Origin: Mya arenaria
Lineage: Eukaryota; Mollusca; Bivalvia; Myida; Myidae
DNA: 64,000 nucleotides
Assembly (NCBI RefSeq): GCF_026914265.1
Contig: NC_069133.1
Span: 50,481,182 to 50,545,181, forward strand
Direction of reading: 5' to 3'
Below, one piece after another: positions 24,330-39,300 of this stretch (positions are counted from its first letter, which is position 1; each line of letters opens with the position of its first letter). Both the position numbers and the translations under genes were made by a program. A model generated the notes under the pieces. The model searched no databases. It saw only the letters and a program-made list of their open reading frames with translations, and had not been told where the DNA came from.

Positions 24330-27300
24330 CTGCAACAATTTAATAAGTAACATTTTGCAAGAATAACAAACACGATGTTCTCTTGAGAAGATGACCCTGA
24401 TAAAGAGCATTTGGCTTTAAGAATATAAACGTTTAAAGTTCGTGTAGTAATTAGCATGCGATTAGCATGTATTGAGGAAATTCCTGCAATCTGATTGCAA
24501 TCTTAGTTTAGTACGAAAACACAACTTCATATAATTGTTCTGTTGACGTCATCCTTGCATTAATCAAAGTTTACGAAAATAATTAGAAAGGAAATATCAA
24601 AATACGGTATTTAGACTGATTGATTTGCTAAAATTAAAATTCAACACTATTTGACAAAAACAGGTGGAGAATGTTCAAGGGCGATGTTGAAAACTATCAT
24701 GAATTTCCAATTAAATATACATTTTTTGAAGATAATTATATAAGACTGAATAAGAATGTTTTCCTTACCACTCATGCAAGGAGGGTCATATTTAACTATT
24801 TGCTGTTAAATTTGGATGAAATATCGGTCTTCTTAAATGCTTTAAATGAACTTCCACTGCTTGTATTGTTTGCGGTAGTCATATATAACGTTTCATTTAA
24901 AAACACAATAAAGTTGTTACGTGCATTTAAAAGAAATATGTCTTAAACTAAAGGTTATTCAAATTACATATCTAATCCATTCACAGATTTTCGTTGTATT
25001 TCTCTGGTTTCTCTGGTTTAATAATTATTTCTACAGCGTATTAGCCAAATCAGCCATTTAAAATCGGTCAAAAATCTCAGAGGATTTCATAAAAGGTGTA
25101 TCCTCAAATGTCTCAAATGTCCGGAATTATTCTCATGCTTTAGAATAGGAACTACCGCTATTTTGTTTGAAATTTACGACAGTCTATACAAATGTTATGG
25201 ACTCGATGGGCGTTATCAATTTAGGTTAACGCTTTCACCGTTTTAATTTTTAGCGACCATAGACATCTGAGTTTCCGTCATAAGATGACATAAAAATTAT
25301 TCTTATATCAATTATTTCTTTGTTTTTAATACTATCTACTTTCGCATTGGAACTCGTCTTCTTCCTCCGCACAGTCCGGAGAACTATCACACACAAATTC
25401 TCTCGCTATGCACGAGCCATCGTTGCATAGGAACGGATTCGTCCCACAGCCTTAAATAAAGGAGTTTTCGTTTAACCACAAAAGAGCACCTTCGTACCAC
25501 ATTGATCATGTCGCGAATGTTGTATCAGAATGAGTCTGCTAGATATTGCGGCTTTAGGAAATAAATTAGGAAGTGTCAATAATACATGGAAGAGAAACAG
25601 TGGCTCCAGCCGTTTTAGAAACTGTAAAGAATAAAGAGTCAAAAACCTTTTCCGAGCTAGAGACAAAGGCCGGAGGTAACGATAACAATTACATTTGACT
25701 CATTTTTTCTTTAATATCATGTTCTTCAGTAAATATGTAAAAATAATGTTTGATATTAAGAGAGGTTTTTTTATTTAACTTTTATAACAAGAAAACTACC
25801 GCATTTTTGCTCGTCTTCTTCCTGTGCACAGTCCGCGAACTGGTCACACACCTGGTCTCTCAGTATGCATGATCCATCCTTGCATAGGAACGGGTCCGTT
25901 CCACAGGCTTAAAAAGATGAGTGATCGTTTAACCACAAACAATGCAATTTGTAAATCATTGGCCACGAGGCAATTTAAGGAATTGAAGTTGACGATAGTC
26001 TTTGTCATATTGGGCCTATGTCATTAGTTACGATTACCATATATCTGCTGTTATATCAAGCGGGAAAAGGCATTTATCTTCGCTTATATATATTTTATCT
26101 TACATAAGCAATCCGACAAGCAAATAGGTTAGTTATCTTATGGCTTCATAGTCCAAAATGTTTCATATTGATGTTAAGTGTCGCTAGGTAATGTTGCCAC
26201 CACTTCAAGGGGTCATGCAGACAGTCTTCAGACACCAAACGTTCAAATATGAGTAAGTCACATACTGTTTCTTCAGTGGTCAGTGCTTAAACAGTGTATA
26301 CCGCATTTGGTGCAAGTTTTATCCAACACACTATGGCGGAAAAAGATATATTTAACACTTACTGCAGTTTCCCGTCTCGTCGCTGGAGTCGTCACAGTCA
26401 TGGAACCCGTCACACACGAAGTTACGCGGAATACAGTCTCCATTACCGCACTCGAATTCACACTCTGTTGTAAAGATAACATGAATACACCGTGAATTAG
26501 GAATGACTTGTGATGGGTCAGACACCTCATAAAAGATATATGTCCTATGTCGAAGTTCGCTGAGAATAGAATAACCCTACCCACAACTGATCAATTGTAT
26601 CGACTCTTTTCAGTTTAGTATGAATATTTCTACGAATAAGTTTTTTGGTTAAAAAAAAGACACAAAATATAAGATAACCTATTATATTCCGGAAAATAAA
26701 CACTAAACACACATGACGTTTTCGGATGCAGTACTGGAACATGTCGAGATTTTGTCGCGAGACTATACGACACGGGCCACGGAAGACACACTAAGAGACT
26801 AAGAGAATAAAATTTCACATGGGTAAATTGATGGACTGATCTCTCCAGTAAACACAACAAATTTACTTTAAAAAACAAATGCTGGTTGGTCAATATACGC
26901 ATAGAATTGGAATTTGTATTTTAAACTCTGTCATAATAACAACATATTCTTGTGTTGAGTGAAATAATTATTGTTGAAAGTCTTTAAGCAAACATTATAG
27001 TGATATTGCAGGAAAATTAAAAATAAGAAGATTTTTTGACAGAATCCATGTAGTTGTATGTCATGATATATATTGTTGTTTATAATACGCGAAACGTCAG
27101 CGAGTCTTTCGTTACAAACGTGCCATCCTTGCTGAAAAGGGCATTATATATTCAGCAGTGGAACTATTTTTGCACAAACGCATTATTGAGAAAAGAAATG
27201 ACGAAATACTGTATATTTTTTAAACAGTGCGCACTTGTCAAGTGGTTTCTTTCGGAATATTTACCTGAGCCGCAACTTAGTTCGTCAGTCATGTCAAGGC

Positions 27301-30300
27301 AGTTAGGAATTCCGTCACACACGAGACTCTGGCTGATACACTGAGCCCTTCCTACCTCCATAGCACAGGGAAAATCACAGCCTGGATAACAGGAGCACTT
27401 CATAAGCAGGATATAAGCGTACACAATCCTAAGTCATTCTTGACTTGATCGAACTTGATTTTTAAACCAAATCATTTATCATGATTATCTTTAACATAAT
27501 TTCCTTTTAAAGACGAAAACTCCACAAGTGCTTACTTAACAAAAATATGACCTTTCTGAGCTTGATTTTTGTATAGACGACTTTTAATTGTCGAGAAATT
27601 GAGGCCCCTGGGCTCAGTCATACAATTTCATCTTTATTGCATTTCAACTCAGAAGATAGTTGGTTGGAAAATTATAACAGGTGTGAAACTATATTTATTT
27701 ATATGTATATCGGTCAAATATGGTATAGATGTCCGATATTGATATTGTCTATCAAGGGGAGTCATACCCCGGAATCACTTGATATATAAGTGATTAATAA
27801 GGCTTGACCTTTTCTCAATCGTGTGTATATTTGTAGTGTTTTAGTAACTAGAATTGCTCTGTACCTCACAATCAAAACGACAAGTTTTAAATATATTGTC
27901 CCGACATTGGCAATGCCATACATGTAAGATCATTTCACACACGAACTGTCATAGTGTTTGTGATAATGCTTGTGGCCTTCATTCAGTTTTCATTAGTTGA
28001 ACATAAGGCAATATATGATTGACCTTCTTATCAGAAGATCGTGAGCTTTTCAGAAAATACCAAACAAAAGGACTCATATAACTACCTACTTTAACTACCT
28101 ACTTTATTCTACGTTATATATGTAAGCATTTATATTCAAAAAGTGATAAGAGTCTTTGAGATCATATGGTGAAAGGCCCAGCAGCACTATGACGTACTTT
28201 ATCACGTGACATACACACACTTTGGTTCCAAAGCCGAAACATGCACAGAAACTCAATAGCTCATAGTTATGTTTTCTCGTAGAAAACACATATTCTTGTG
28301 AATTGCTTGAATTGAAATCTTAATAACATGTATGCTGACATTCACACTACAGAGTAGATGTAAACAATGACTTTTTGACAGGATTCATGTATTGCTTGTC
28401 ATGATATATATTGTTGTTTATAATACGCTCAATGTATTGCATATCTTTTGTTACAAATTTGTAATCCCTGAGAAAGCATTGGTTTTAATACAACAGTAAT
28501 AATATTTTAACCCTAAACAAAAAAGCATATTCAGATACAAAATGACGAAACACTACATGTTTTAAAGCAATGTGCAATGGTCATATAGTTTATTCTGAAT
28601 ACTTACCTGAGTCGCAATTTTGCTCGTCAGTCTCGTCTTTGCAGTGGAGAACGCCGTCACATACGAGACTCTGGTCGATACATTGAGGCTGGCCAGCCTT
28701 CCCTACCTCCAGAGGACAGGGAAATTCACAGCCTGGATAACAGACGAAGCTCATAAGCAGGATATAAACGTAAGAGTATTTAAATCATTATTTCAGAAAA
28801 GGAATGCTCGAAATATTGTGATCAAATTGTGATCATATGTTCGTTGACTCAAATTGGATGTTAAGGACCGATTTCTTGATACTGAAGGTAAACATTCCCG
28901 ATTGGCTCGAATTCCTAGAGGCTTGAGGTATTTTCGCCGGTCCTTGGGACTTCAAAACAACGGGGTTCGATTGTTTAACAGTCGTTATGACAGGAACGGA
29001 ATAGTCATCATACTTGTACCATTAAACTCTTTATCAGAAATACAGACAAACAAATTTCTCCAGATATATAACTAGTATCAACTATCCTAATACATTAGCC
29101 AAATGACTTGAATTTGGAAACCAAAACAGTGTATCGTGATTATCAATCAAATCTAAAAACGTAAGACTACTGGATTTGTTCCTGCAGCTTTTATTGTACT
29201 TATAAACAAATTGAATAATAACATATTGAATGCATGGGTAATTAAAATATATAACATTCATTAAACACTCAAAGGTGGCGTCGGCTGCCGATTATCATCA
29301 TTCTAGGTTAGTCTTGGGGGCATTACAGACGACCGTGCTAAACATAGTGCCATCGTCGGATACCCTGATAACTTACTACGCTATGCTTTGTTGTGAACCG
29401 TGGCTGATATTGTAAGGAAAATCTCGTAGTTATGAATAATTATTAATCAACTGTTACGTATTTGACGAGATATGCCTAATATGAGAAATATGCTGGAAAG
29501 TATTTTTAAAGGTAGTCATTTTGTTTTCCGTTTTCCGACTGTTTTGCTTCGTACTATTTGGAATACTTGAACCTATTGAATGATTGAACCACTTTGTGCG
29601 GTTTGATATTACAGTTGTTATTAACCCGTTGGTGGATTTTACGACTATTATGATTTTGTACACCGACAAAATGGACGACGAAACGGTGAAACATATGACA
29701 TTTTGGCAAACGATTTACGAAATTAAGACGAAACGACATGCTTCCTTACAATGTACAGTGCTTTATTCATAAGTATGTTCAATGTCACTTTAAGGATGCA
29801 TGTCAAAATCAGCAAAGTCAAGTCTGGAAAAGCAGACACCATGAATGAATAAGGGATAAATACGGCTTTAATGTGAACTAAAGTTATAAGAATGTTTTTA
29901 ACCAAAATGGTAATAGTTAATTAATAAAATACTTATTAATTAGGTGATTTCATATTCGCCTAGTTATTTGTCCTCGGTCAGCTGTATTTCGGGCTCAGGC
30001 AAATACAGCTAACCTCGGACAAATAACTATCCAAATATGGAATCACCTAATTAATAACATTATATTAATGAGGCAGTTTCAGTTTCGCAAGATTCCAAAG
30101 CAGAAATATGCACTGCCACTCAAAAACTCATACTTATGTTTTCCCGAAGAAAAAATATTCTGGCGAAAGCTTGATATAAAGTTCGTCCACCATTTTACTA
30201 CAATTTTTTATTATCACCATCCAGGGCTTGGTTGTGGATACTCCTTTTAGAACTTGTTATCGAAGAATAACTTTTCGCAACACGCAAATTCATTGGAAGA

Positions 30301-33300
30301 ACAGTTGTCTCTCCTGCCTCATAAATACTCATTAAATCGAGATTGTGTCAGTCAGTTGTCCCACGGTATTTAAAAAGTGTGACGGAATAAAGACCATAGT
30401 TACCGACGATGCCATAGTGTATACAATGATAAAAGTTAAAAACACGTAAAAGTTCAATATATAATTTTGGATTTTGGATGATTTTGGGATTGTTTTTAAT
30501 GACTATCAATCTTTGAGCGTTCCAAGAGGATAGGCGCATTCTTAAGATACCTTTATTGATTTCAAGCATATTCTTAAAATATAAAGTATCCCAATGCTTG
30601 TTTAGTTCGATTCGGGCTGAGGCACTACGTAACACTGCAAAAGGTTAAATCAACACAATTCAGACATACCTCACACAGATTCTATACGAGACAACAAACG
30701 AACAAAAACACAGTCATTCCACGCACAACACACCGGAGACATACCACACAAAAACACCACTGATATACCACTTACAAAACACCATACACATACCACACAC
30801 AAATCACCACAGAAATAACACAAAATACAACACATACGTACTACAAACAAACTTCAACATACATACCACACACAACACAACACAACACAGACCTACCTCA
30901 TAAAACAATCACAGACATACCAAACACAACAGAACACAGACATTACAGACACAAACCACCACAGAAATACCGTTAACAGCACCAAAGACATACCATACAT
31001 AAACATCACACACATAACACATTGACACCAAAGACAATCACCAATCACCAATCACATCGCCACAGACATATCACTCTTAAACCACCACGTAGAATCCACA
31101 CACAAACACCACAGACATTGCCACATACAAACACCACAAACATACCAAACAAAAACACCACAGATATACCAAACACAAACACTACAGACATACCAAACAC
31201 AAAACACCACATGCATACAAAACACAAACACCACATACATACCTCACACAAACACCACATACATTCCTCACACAAACACCACATACATACCAAACACAAA
31301 CACAACATACATACCAACCACAAACACCACAGACATACACCACACAAACACATCAGACATACCACACACAAACACCACATACATACCACACACAGACACC
31401 ACAGACATACCACACATAAACACCACATATATACCAAACACAAACACCACATATATAGCAAACACAAACACCTCAGACATACCACACACAAACAACACAG
31501 ACATACCAAACACAAAAACCACAGACATAACACACAAAACCACCACAGACATACCACACACAAACACCACAGACATACCAAACACAAACACCACAGACAT
31601 ACACAACACACCTTAGACATACCAAACACAAACGCCAGAGACATAAACCACACAACACACCACAGACATACCAAACACAAACACCACACACAAACACTAC
31701 ATACATACCACACACAAACACAACATACATAGCACACAAAAACACCACAGACATACCACAAACAAACACCACAGACAAACCAAACACAAACACCACAGAC
31801 AAAACACACAAAAACACCACAGACATACCACACACAAACACCACAGACATACCACACACAAAAACCTCATACATACCACACACAAACACCACAGACATAC
31901 CAAACACAAACACCACAGACATACACAACACACCCTAGACATACCAAACACAAACGCCAGAGACATAAACCACACAACACACCACAGACATACCAAACAC
32001 AAACACCACACACAAACACTACATACATACCACACACAAACACAACATACATAGCACACAAAAACACAACAGACATACCACAAACAAACACCACAGACAA
32101 ACCAAACACAAACACCACAGACATAACACACAAAAACACCACAGACATACCACACACAAACACCACATACATACCACACACAAACACCACATACATACCA
32201 CACACAAACACCACAGACATACCACACACAAAACACCACATACATACCTCACACAAAACACCACATACATACCACACAAAAACACCACATACATACCACA
32301 CACAAACACCACAGACATACCACACACAAAACACCACATACATACCTCACACAAAACACCACATACATACCACACACAAACACCACATGCATATCACACA
32401 CAAAACACCACATGCATACCACACACAAACACCACATGCATACCACACACAAACACCACATGCATACCACACACAAAACACCACAAACATACCACACTTA
32501 AATACCACACACAAAATACCACATACGTACCACACAAAAAACACCACATGCATACCACATACAAAACACCACACGCATATCACATACAAAATACCACTAA
32601 CATACCACACACAAAACACCACATACATACCACACACAAAACACCACATACATACCACACACAAAAACCAAAGAAGTACCATATACAAACCAATTTTCTT
32701 TGCCACAGATGGGCCGAACTAAATGAGCGAATGCCATTTTCTAGGACGTTTGTATTACCAGTAGTGTGCGTACATTTAAGAACACATTAATCAATCAAAC
32801 TATAGCCAAAGTATATTGAAACGTTCAGTGTTTATATAAGAGGACATTGTTTCTCAAATATGAATTTGAAAAAAAATCTAGACTAAATTTGAACATAAAG
32901 TGTTACGATTGACAACTACCTTGGCACCCTCGCTCATCCATCCCGTCCTGACAGTCCTCAAACCCGTCACAGATCTCCTCCCGTTTCAGACACCTCCCGT
33001 CCCCACACGTCACCGCGCAAGCTGGATCGTTGTCACCTGGTCATGAAGGCGCAAGAGTTTAAATACAACTTTTGAAAAAATATATTCTGTTCCCATATCT
33101 GTTCTAATAAAAAGCTTTGTCATCCTACTTCATGGGAGATGCCAGTTTCTAGAATGGCGCCTCCCCCTCCTCCAAAATAAATCTCAATCCTTGAACAAAA
33201 ACGAACAAAATGAACACCTGTTTTCACTAAAATACATTTTTGTCCTCAAGATATGTCTGAAAAGGAACTACAATAGTTCAAAATAAGAATGTGTTTATTT

Positions 33301-36300
33301 GAGTTAGTTATTTCACAAAATGCCAGCTGTTTTTATTGAAGACTTTTAATGTCATTCAATGACTGATTCCTAAAAATAAACTTGATTGAGTTCAATTATG
33401 CAAAGAATGGTACGTCATCAACGACGCCCAATAGGCTTAACTTATCATCCTCTGTCAATTTGTACATATTTTTCTGATTTGTCTTTTTAAACGTATTCGA
33501 TTATGAGTCTATTCACCATCGACGTGAACATAAAGGATATGGTTAATTACGTAGGTAAACAGACCTACCCATTGAAACAACAATGGGCTATTGTCTGAAA
33601 ATCATTATGATGTACGTATAACTTTAAACACGTCACAACATACATTCAAAGTAGACTGAGTCGTCCACGCATTCCACCTCGCCGCTACACACGAGCTGCT
33701 TTTCAACACATGCATCCCCACACTTTATTTCAGACTCCGAGCAAATGACTGAAACAAAACGTTTTGTAATATAGCGGTGGTAAATATATTTTGAAAGAGC
33801 AATTCTTATCTCTATGATTAAGTTAAAATTAATGTATTGACCAAGTCACATTATTTTATCGTGATTATTTTAATATGAACGGCAAACCCCAAAACAATAT
33901 TATTTTCTTTTTTAAAGAAACAATATGCGTAAGTGTGGCTTATATGTTTTTCCTCACACTCGGATATAAGTGTCATTACAATTATATATGAAAACAGAAA
34001 ATCTTTCTAAATACTTATATACACACTAAGCACAATTAAGCATATCATCAAGATACACGTGTGGGTAACATGTTGTTAATCAGTGGTATGGACGACTACG
34101 TAAGCAGACGCGGAGACAAAGTAGTACCGAAATATCAGTTGATAACATCAATGTTATGTCACACAAACCAACGTATCTATACTATTTTATAAGTATCCAT
34201 TTTTTTCAACCAATCTCACCACAACCGTTTTCGTCGTCACCCAAATAACAGTCCTCCACACCATCACAGACTTGGTCCTGATTGATACAAAGATCTTGAT
34301 TTTCGCAGATATGCCCACTGCAATCTGCAATGAATACTATTGCCTTTATCCTAGCGATTATTTTGAATTTCAAAGGGGTATTATATAAGAAATCAAAAAA
34401 ACTTGATGTGAGGATGACATTTTTACAGTAAACGATCGCGAATAGAAGGTATAGGGAGGGATTATTTTATTGCAGCGCCGGAATTCATAAAGCATCTTAA
34501 GTCGTTTCCTAACTGAAGTCGATTTCTTAAACTTTCATTTAGTGTTTTCAATATTAAAGGATGTTCCCTAAATTAGTTTAAAAATGATATGTTTCAGGAA
34601 TTAATCTTTTATTGCATATAACCATTGTTATACATTGTACTTAAATTAATAAATTGACTAATGTTAGGTTGTTAAAAGAATACCAGCCCAGTTCTTCTTA
34701 ATATCGTTTCCAATAACACAGTTTCAACACAGTTATCTCAAAATGCCAGTATTTCAGAAAAGTGTTTTCTGAATGTAACTGTATTAAGTGTATAACAATA
34801 TGGACCATTGCATGGTTTGAGGACATGTCCTGAATTGTAAGGAGCAGTTGTATACATAAAAGTATACAATAGTACAGCTTTTATTTGATCCATACCCATA
34901 TGTCGCAAATCCCTGATGTCATATTTTCTTATTTACCTAACGCTTAGACTCAACTGTCCCACCAGCTTCGTCACAACACTCACCACTTCAGGATGACAAC
35001 AAAATTCTGAATATATTATTTCGAGTATAGAATATTTCACATTATCAGCAAGAAAAATATTACCTTGTAAACAGTCTGCTTCGTCTTTTCCATCGCCACA
35101 ATCCGGATAATCGTCACACCAGTAGTCTTGGCTGAAACATCGACCCCCATCACAATCAAACTCGCCTTTAGGACATATTTTTGAAACCTCTGTTGCTGAA
35201 AAGAAAATCGACGATAATGCCCAAAATTTCTTTGACAGTTTCTTGATGGAAGGCAGTACATGGCCTTATGTTAGAAATCGAATAATGCACAGTGATGTAC
35301 TTTATGGGAAATTAAAAAAAAAAAAACACTTTACAAATCTGCAAAAGCAATAGCATATGTGCCAACTTTAAATATATTTACATGATGTCCGCAAGCATCC
35401 ACAATATCTTTAGAATTAAGTGTTTTATTCCGTTGTTATTAACTAATTCTACTAGAGAAACAACCTTGCAAAGTTACCGGATAAGTACCTGAAGGAGTGA
35501 CAGAAATATTATCATAAGCATAATTATTTCAGTTCTTAAAAATGGTTTTGTACCGACCATTGGCACACTGGAGTTCATCTGTCCCATCATCACAGTCACG
35601 TTTTCCGTCACAAAAGTTGCTCTCGTGTAGGCATGTGTTCACATCACAGTGAATGTGGTCAGCGGGGCATTCTGTAACCAAATGTGATAATGGCTTACAG
35701 AATAAAAAAGTAACATTACTATGTTTCATTGTTATCCTGGCCATTAAGAGAACTCAAATGTCACGTTTATTTATGGTCTGAAATGCTTGTCTCGAAAAGA
35801 TATAACGATAAAAATAACTTTCTTAAAGTATATTATTTCTAATTTGCTATAGTTGGTTAATGCACGGACGTACATAACACATGTGACCGTGTTAATAGTT
35901 GCATAACACACCTATCACACCAAATTTCAAAAGCATTTGTGAAGAAAGTTGTTAAAGTAGTAAATGTAGTAATGCTTTTAAGTTTGTGCACGTAAACTAC
36001 TTTAAACCCCCGGTAAATTAACATTTTTCTGACCGTACCAAGGCGGTACCTAACAATCCTTGATGAACATACCTAGTTTTTTTATAAAGTATATATGCAC
36101 TGTGCTGTTTTAGGAGAGTTATGCTGTTGTTTCATGTTTCTTGTTTGTGAATTTTTGCTTTTGTGATCTATGTCTTTGGCGTTTACCATGTTCCATTAAA
36201 CAGGGTGTATGTTTTAATTAGGGATGGCAACGAGTAGTAAAATTGGTACTCGAGTACTCGGACAATCTTCCGATCGAGTACTCAGGTACTCGATTACTCG

Positions 36301-39300
36301 GATAACTTGAATTGGAATTCGGGAAAGACAAGTCCGCGTATACATGTATCGCTCATCTACATTGTGCGTTGGTCGTTATATTGGCCAATTCATCTATAAA
36401 TAAGACTGTCATTATGTACATTAACAGTGAAATCAATAAAAAGAAAAAGAATATTGTTTCATGCTTTTAATTTGTCGTTTTCATTTCATTTTAAACGTGT
36501 ATATGTATTACAATATAAATGGAAAGTAAAACTCGGATCATTTTTGAGCGTCTAGATGATCGAGACTACACTCAATAATGAACAACATTCAGTATATCAA
36601 TAAACGAAAATTGTTTATAAACTGTTTAGGTGTTTACTCTACGGAAATTTGAAATGACAGTTTTCCTTATCAATATCCTCCAATCAATTGTGTAAATCAT
36701 TGCAATAGATACGCCCATTCAGGAGTCATTGCAAGTAACGATCGTTACTAATTCGCTCGTCAACGTCCATTGTTTGGTGAAAACACACTATAATTTGTAA
36801 ACAATACAATTCTGTAGGAAATATACCGCTATTAAAACTTTGCTAATTGACATCAGTGCTATTTGTTAGGGCCCTTTGTTGACAATTTGCAACTCACACA
36901 ACAACTGTCAAATAGTTTATTAGGGTCAATTGTGTACACAGCGGGGATTAGAGGGGCCGAAGATTGTCGGCTTGGAAACACGAAAGATCTGTTACTTGAA
37001 TTTGGTTAATTTTATAAAAAAAAATATATTGTTTCGAGTGATTTGATACTCGGTTACTCGGATGATTGATGGAATACTAGAGTACTCTGGTACTCGTTGC
37101 CATCTCTAGTTTAACATTTGGCTAGTAAGCTTGTTTATGTAGCCTTTCACATAAGTATTTCATTAAGTAGTTACAACGACTAAATGAAATGTACATTATT
37201 TACAATATATATGAATTGTATTACACGTAAACTTACGGAACCCAAGCTTAAATGATTTTTCCCTGAAGCCGAGTCCTTTAAGCCAGCCCTTGCAAGTGTA
37301 ATTACCCTCGTCACGACGGGTCATGTCGTCAATGTGTAGGATCGCGTTCCGGTCATGTGTGGTGTAAACAAAATAAGGGCTGCAAACATATTCGAACACA
37401 TGTTTGATTAATACATAATACAAAGTCTAACTAAATATTGCTTTAAAAAAAGCCTCATTGCGTGGACGTAGGTGAGATATAATCAATGATTAACAAGGAA
37501 TATGTACTTTTGGACTGGAGACGAACTAAAGTAGGCGTCATCAGCTGGTCCTGACCTGCATATTACGTATCGAGTTCCTGTGTTTAAGTATAAAGATCCT
37601 AGTGCCAAGCATTATTTAGTTATACAGTGGAAATCGTTATTTGACCTTAAGGTCACCTTGACCGTTAACCTACTGGCTGGAAAATCGATAGGGGTCATCT
37701 ACAAGTCATGACATACTGGCATTCCAAGTATGAAGTTCCTATGTGCAAGCGTTCTTTAGTTATTATGCAGAAAGAGTTTTTGACCGTGCGGTCACTGCTA
37801 CCTATACTGCGACCTTGACCTTAAACCTACTGATCGCATCATCAATTGGGGTCATCAAGTAGTCATGATCCACTGGCATACTAAGAATGAAGATCCTAAG
37901 TGCAAGCGTTCTTAAGTTATTGAGCAGAAACCGATTTTCACCTCACAGTCACTGCGACCATAACCCTTTTGATCCCATAGTCGATAGGGGTCATCAAGTA
38001 GTCATGACTCATTGGCATACTAAATATGAAGTTCCTAGGTGCAAGAATTCTTCAGTTAATCAGATTAAACCCTTTTCACCTCAAGATCACCGCGACCTTA
38101 ACATTTGACCAACATATCACAAATCTAATCGGACCAATTTCTGGACATGACAAACTGTTATAAAAAGTATGACGTTCCTGGGTTGAAGTTTCCTGCACAG
38201 CTACCTTGACTTATGACCTAATTATCTTAAAATCGATAGGTGTCATGTTCTTGTCATGACCAACTTACAAACCAAGTATAAAGATGCAGGACCCAAAGAA
38301 TCTTCAGTTTTCATCGCAAGTCAAACGCGACAATAACCTTAGACCTTCTTATCTCAAAATCATTAGGGGTCATCTGAGGGATATGCATAATAAGTATGAT
38401 GATGTTCCTGGATAATATACTTATTAAATTACTGAGAGGAAACGAAGAGTGACGTACATACTAACTGACTAACTAATTGACGAACAGACGGACGAACGGA
38501 CAGGGTAAAAGCAATATGTACCCCCCATTAATGGGGGAGACATAAAAAGTTGGCTGGAAGCTAGTATTACGCTTTTCGCATGTCTGATTTAAGGACAATG
38601 CTTTAGCAGAAATAGAACACGAACTAACACAATATTTCCTGCAAAGGCAAATAGCCATAAACATATGTATGTTTATCCAAAGCTATTCTTGTTTTGTTGT
38701 TACCTCGGTTGACTTTGATGAAGCTTAACACGATGCTTTGACCAAAGAAATGACAATCGTATACTTTACGATCCTAATGTGTTCTTAGTTACGTCTGTAA
38801 AGTTACGGACAGAATTGATGCGAAAGATGTTCTTACGAAATGTTTATTTGAACGCAGTTTATCTTAAAACGAGTTTACTCCTGGAAATCAGCAATTATAA
38901 GCCTTACTATATTGACGTAGACGGGGACCTGGTTACTATCTCAAACACGTATCGTATATCAATATCTTGAGTTAATTTTCCTATGAGCAAGGTTTAACGA
39001 GAACGTTATGTGACAGATAAGGCTATGTACTTTTTAATGTACTGGGAAATGTGCACGATATTTCTAGTATCCTCAAAATGTCGTCCAATGTCCGTATCCT
39101 TTGAAATGTTGAGATAAAACTGATTTAGCAATGCATTTATTAAAACGTGACACTATTAGCGTCTCGGAAGCAACTCCAATTCAATGGATTTAATCAAAAA
39201 GGTCATTAGAAGAAGCAACATGTTTAGTAAAGTTTAGTTAAGATGAATTACATCACGGATACAATGATATCACTATAAAAAGACGACACTCATCAACAAT

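Noticed and set aside
24162..24410. 82-residue minus-strand frame over the terminal exon
   Set aside because: It is in a different frame from the LDLa cysteines and reads across the splice acceptor.
24671..24946. 91-residue open frame on the plus strand, hydrophobic toward its end
   Set aside because: It lies in an intron of the LDLa gene with no motif, no splice evidence and AT-driven composition.
31022..32706. ORFs of up to 270 residues over the A/C-rich array, His/Thr-rich or Cys/Val-rich
   Set aside because: They are artefacts of a 24-bp repeat whose length is a multiple of three. Frames are open on both strands and the array lies within an intron.
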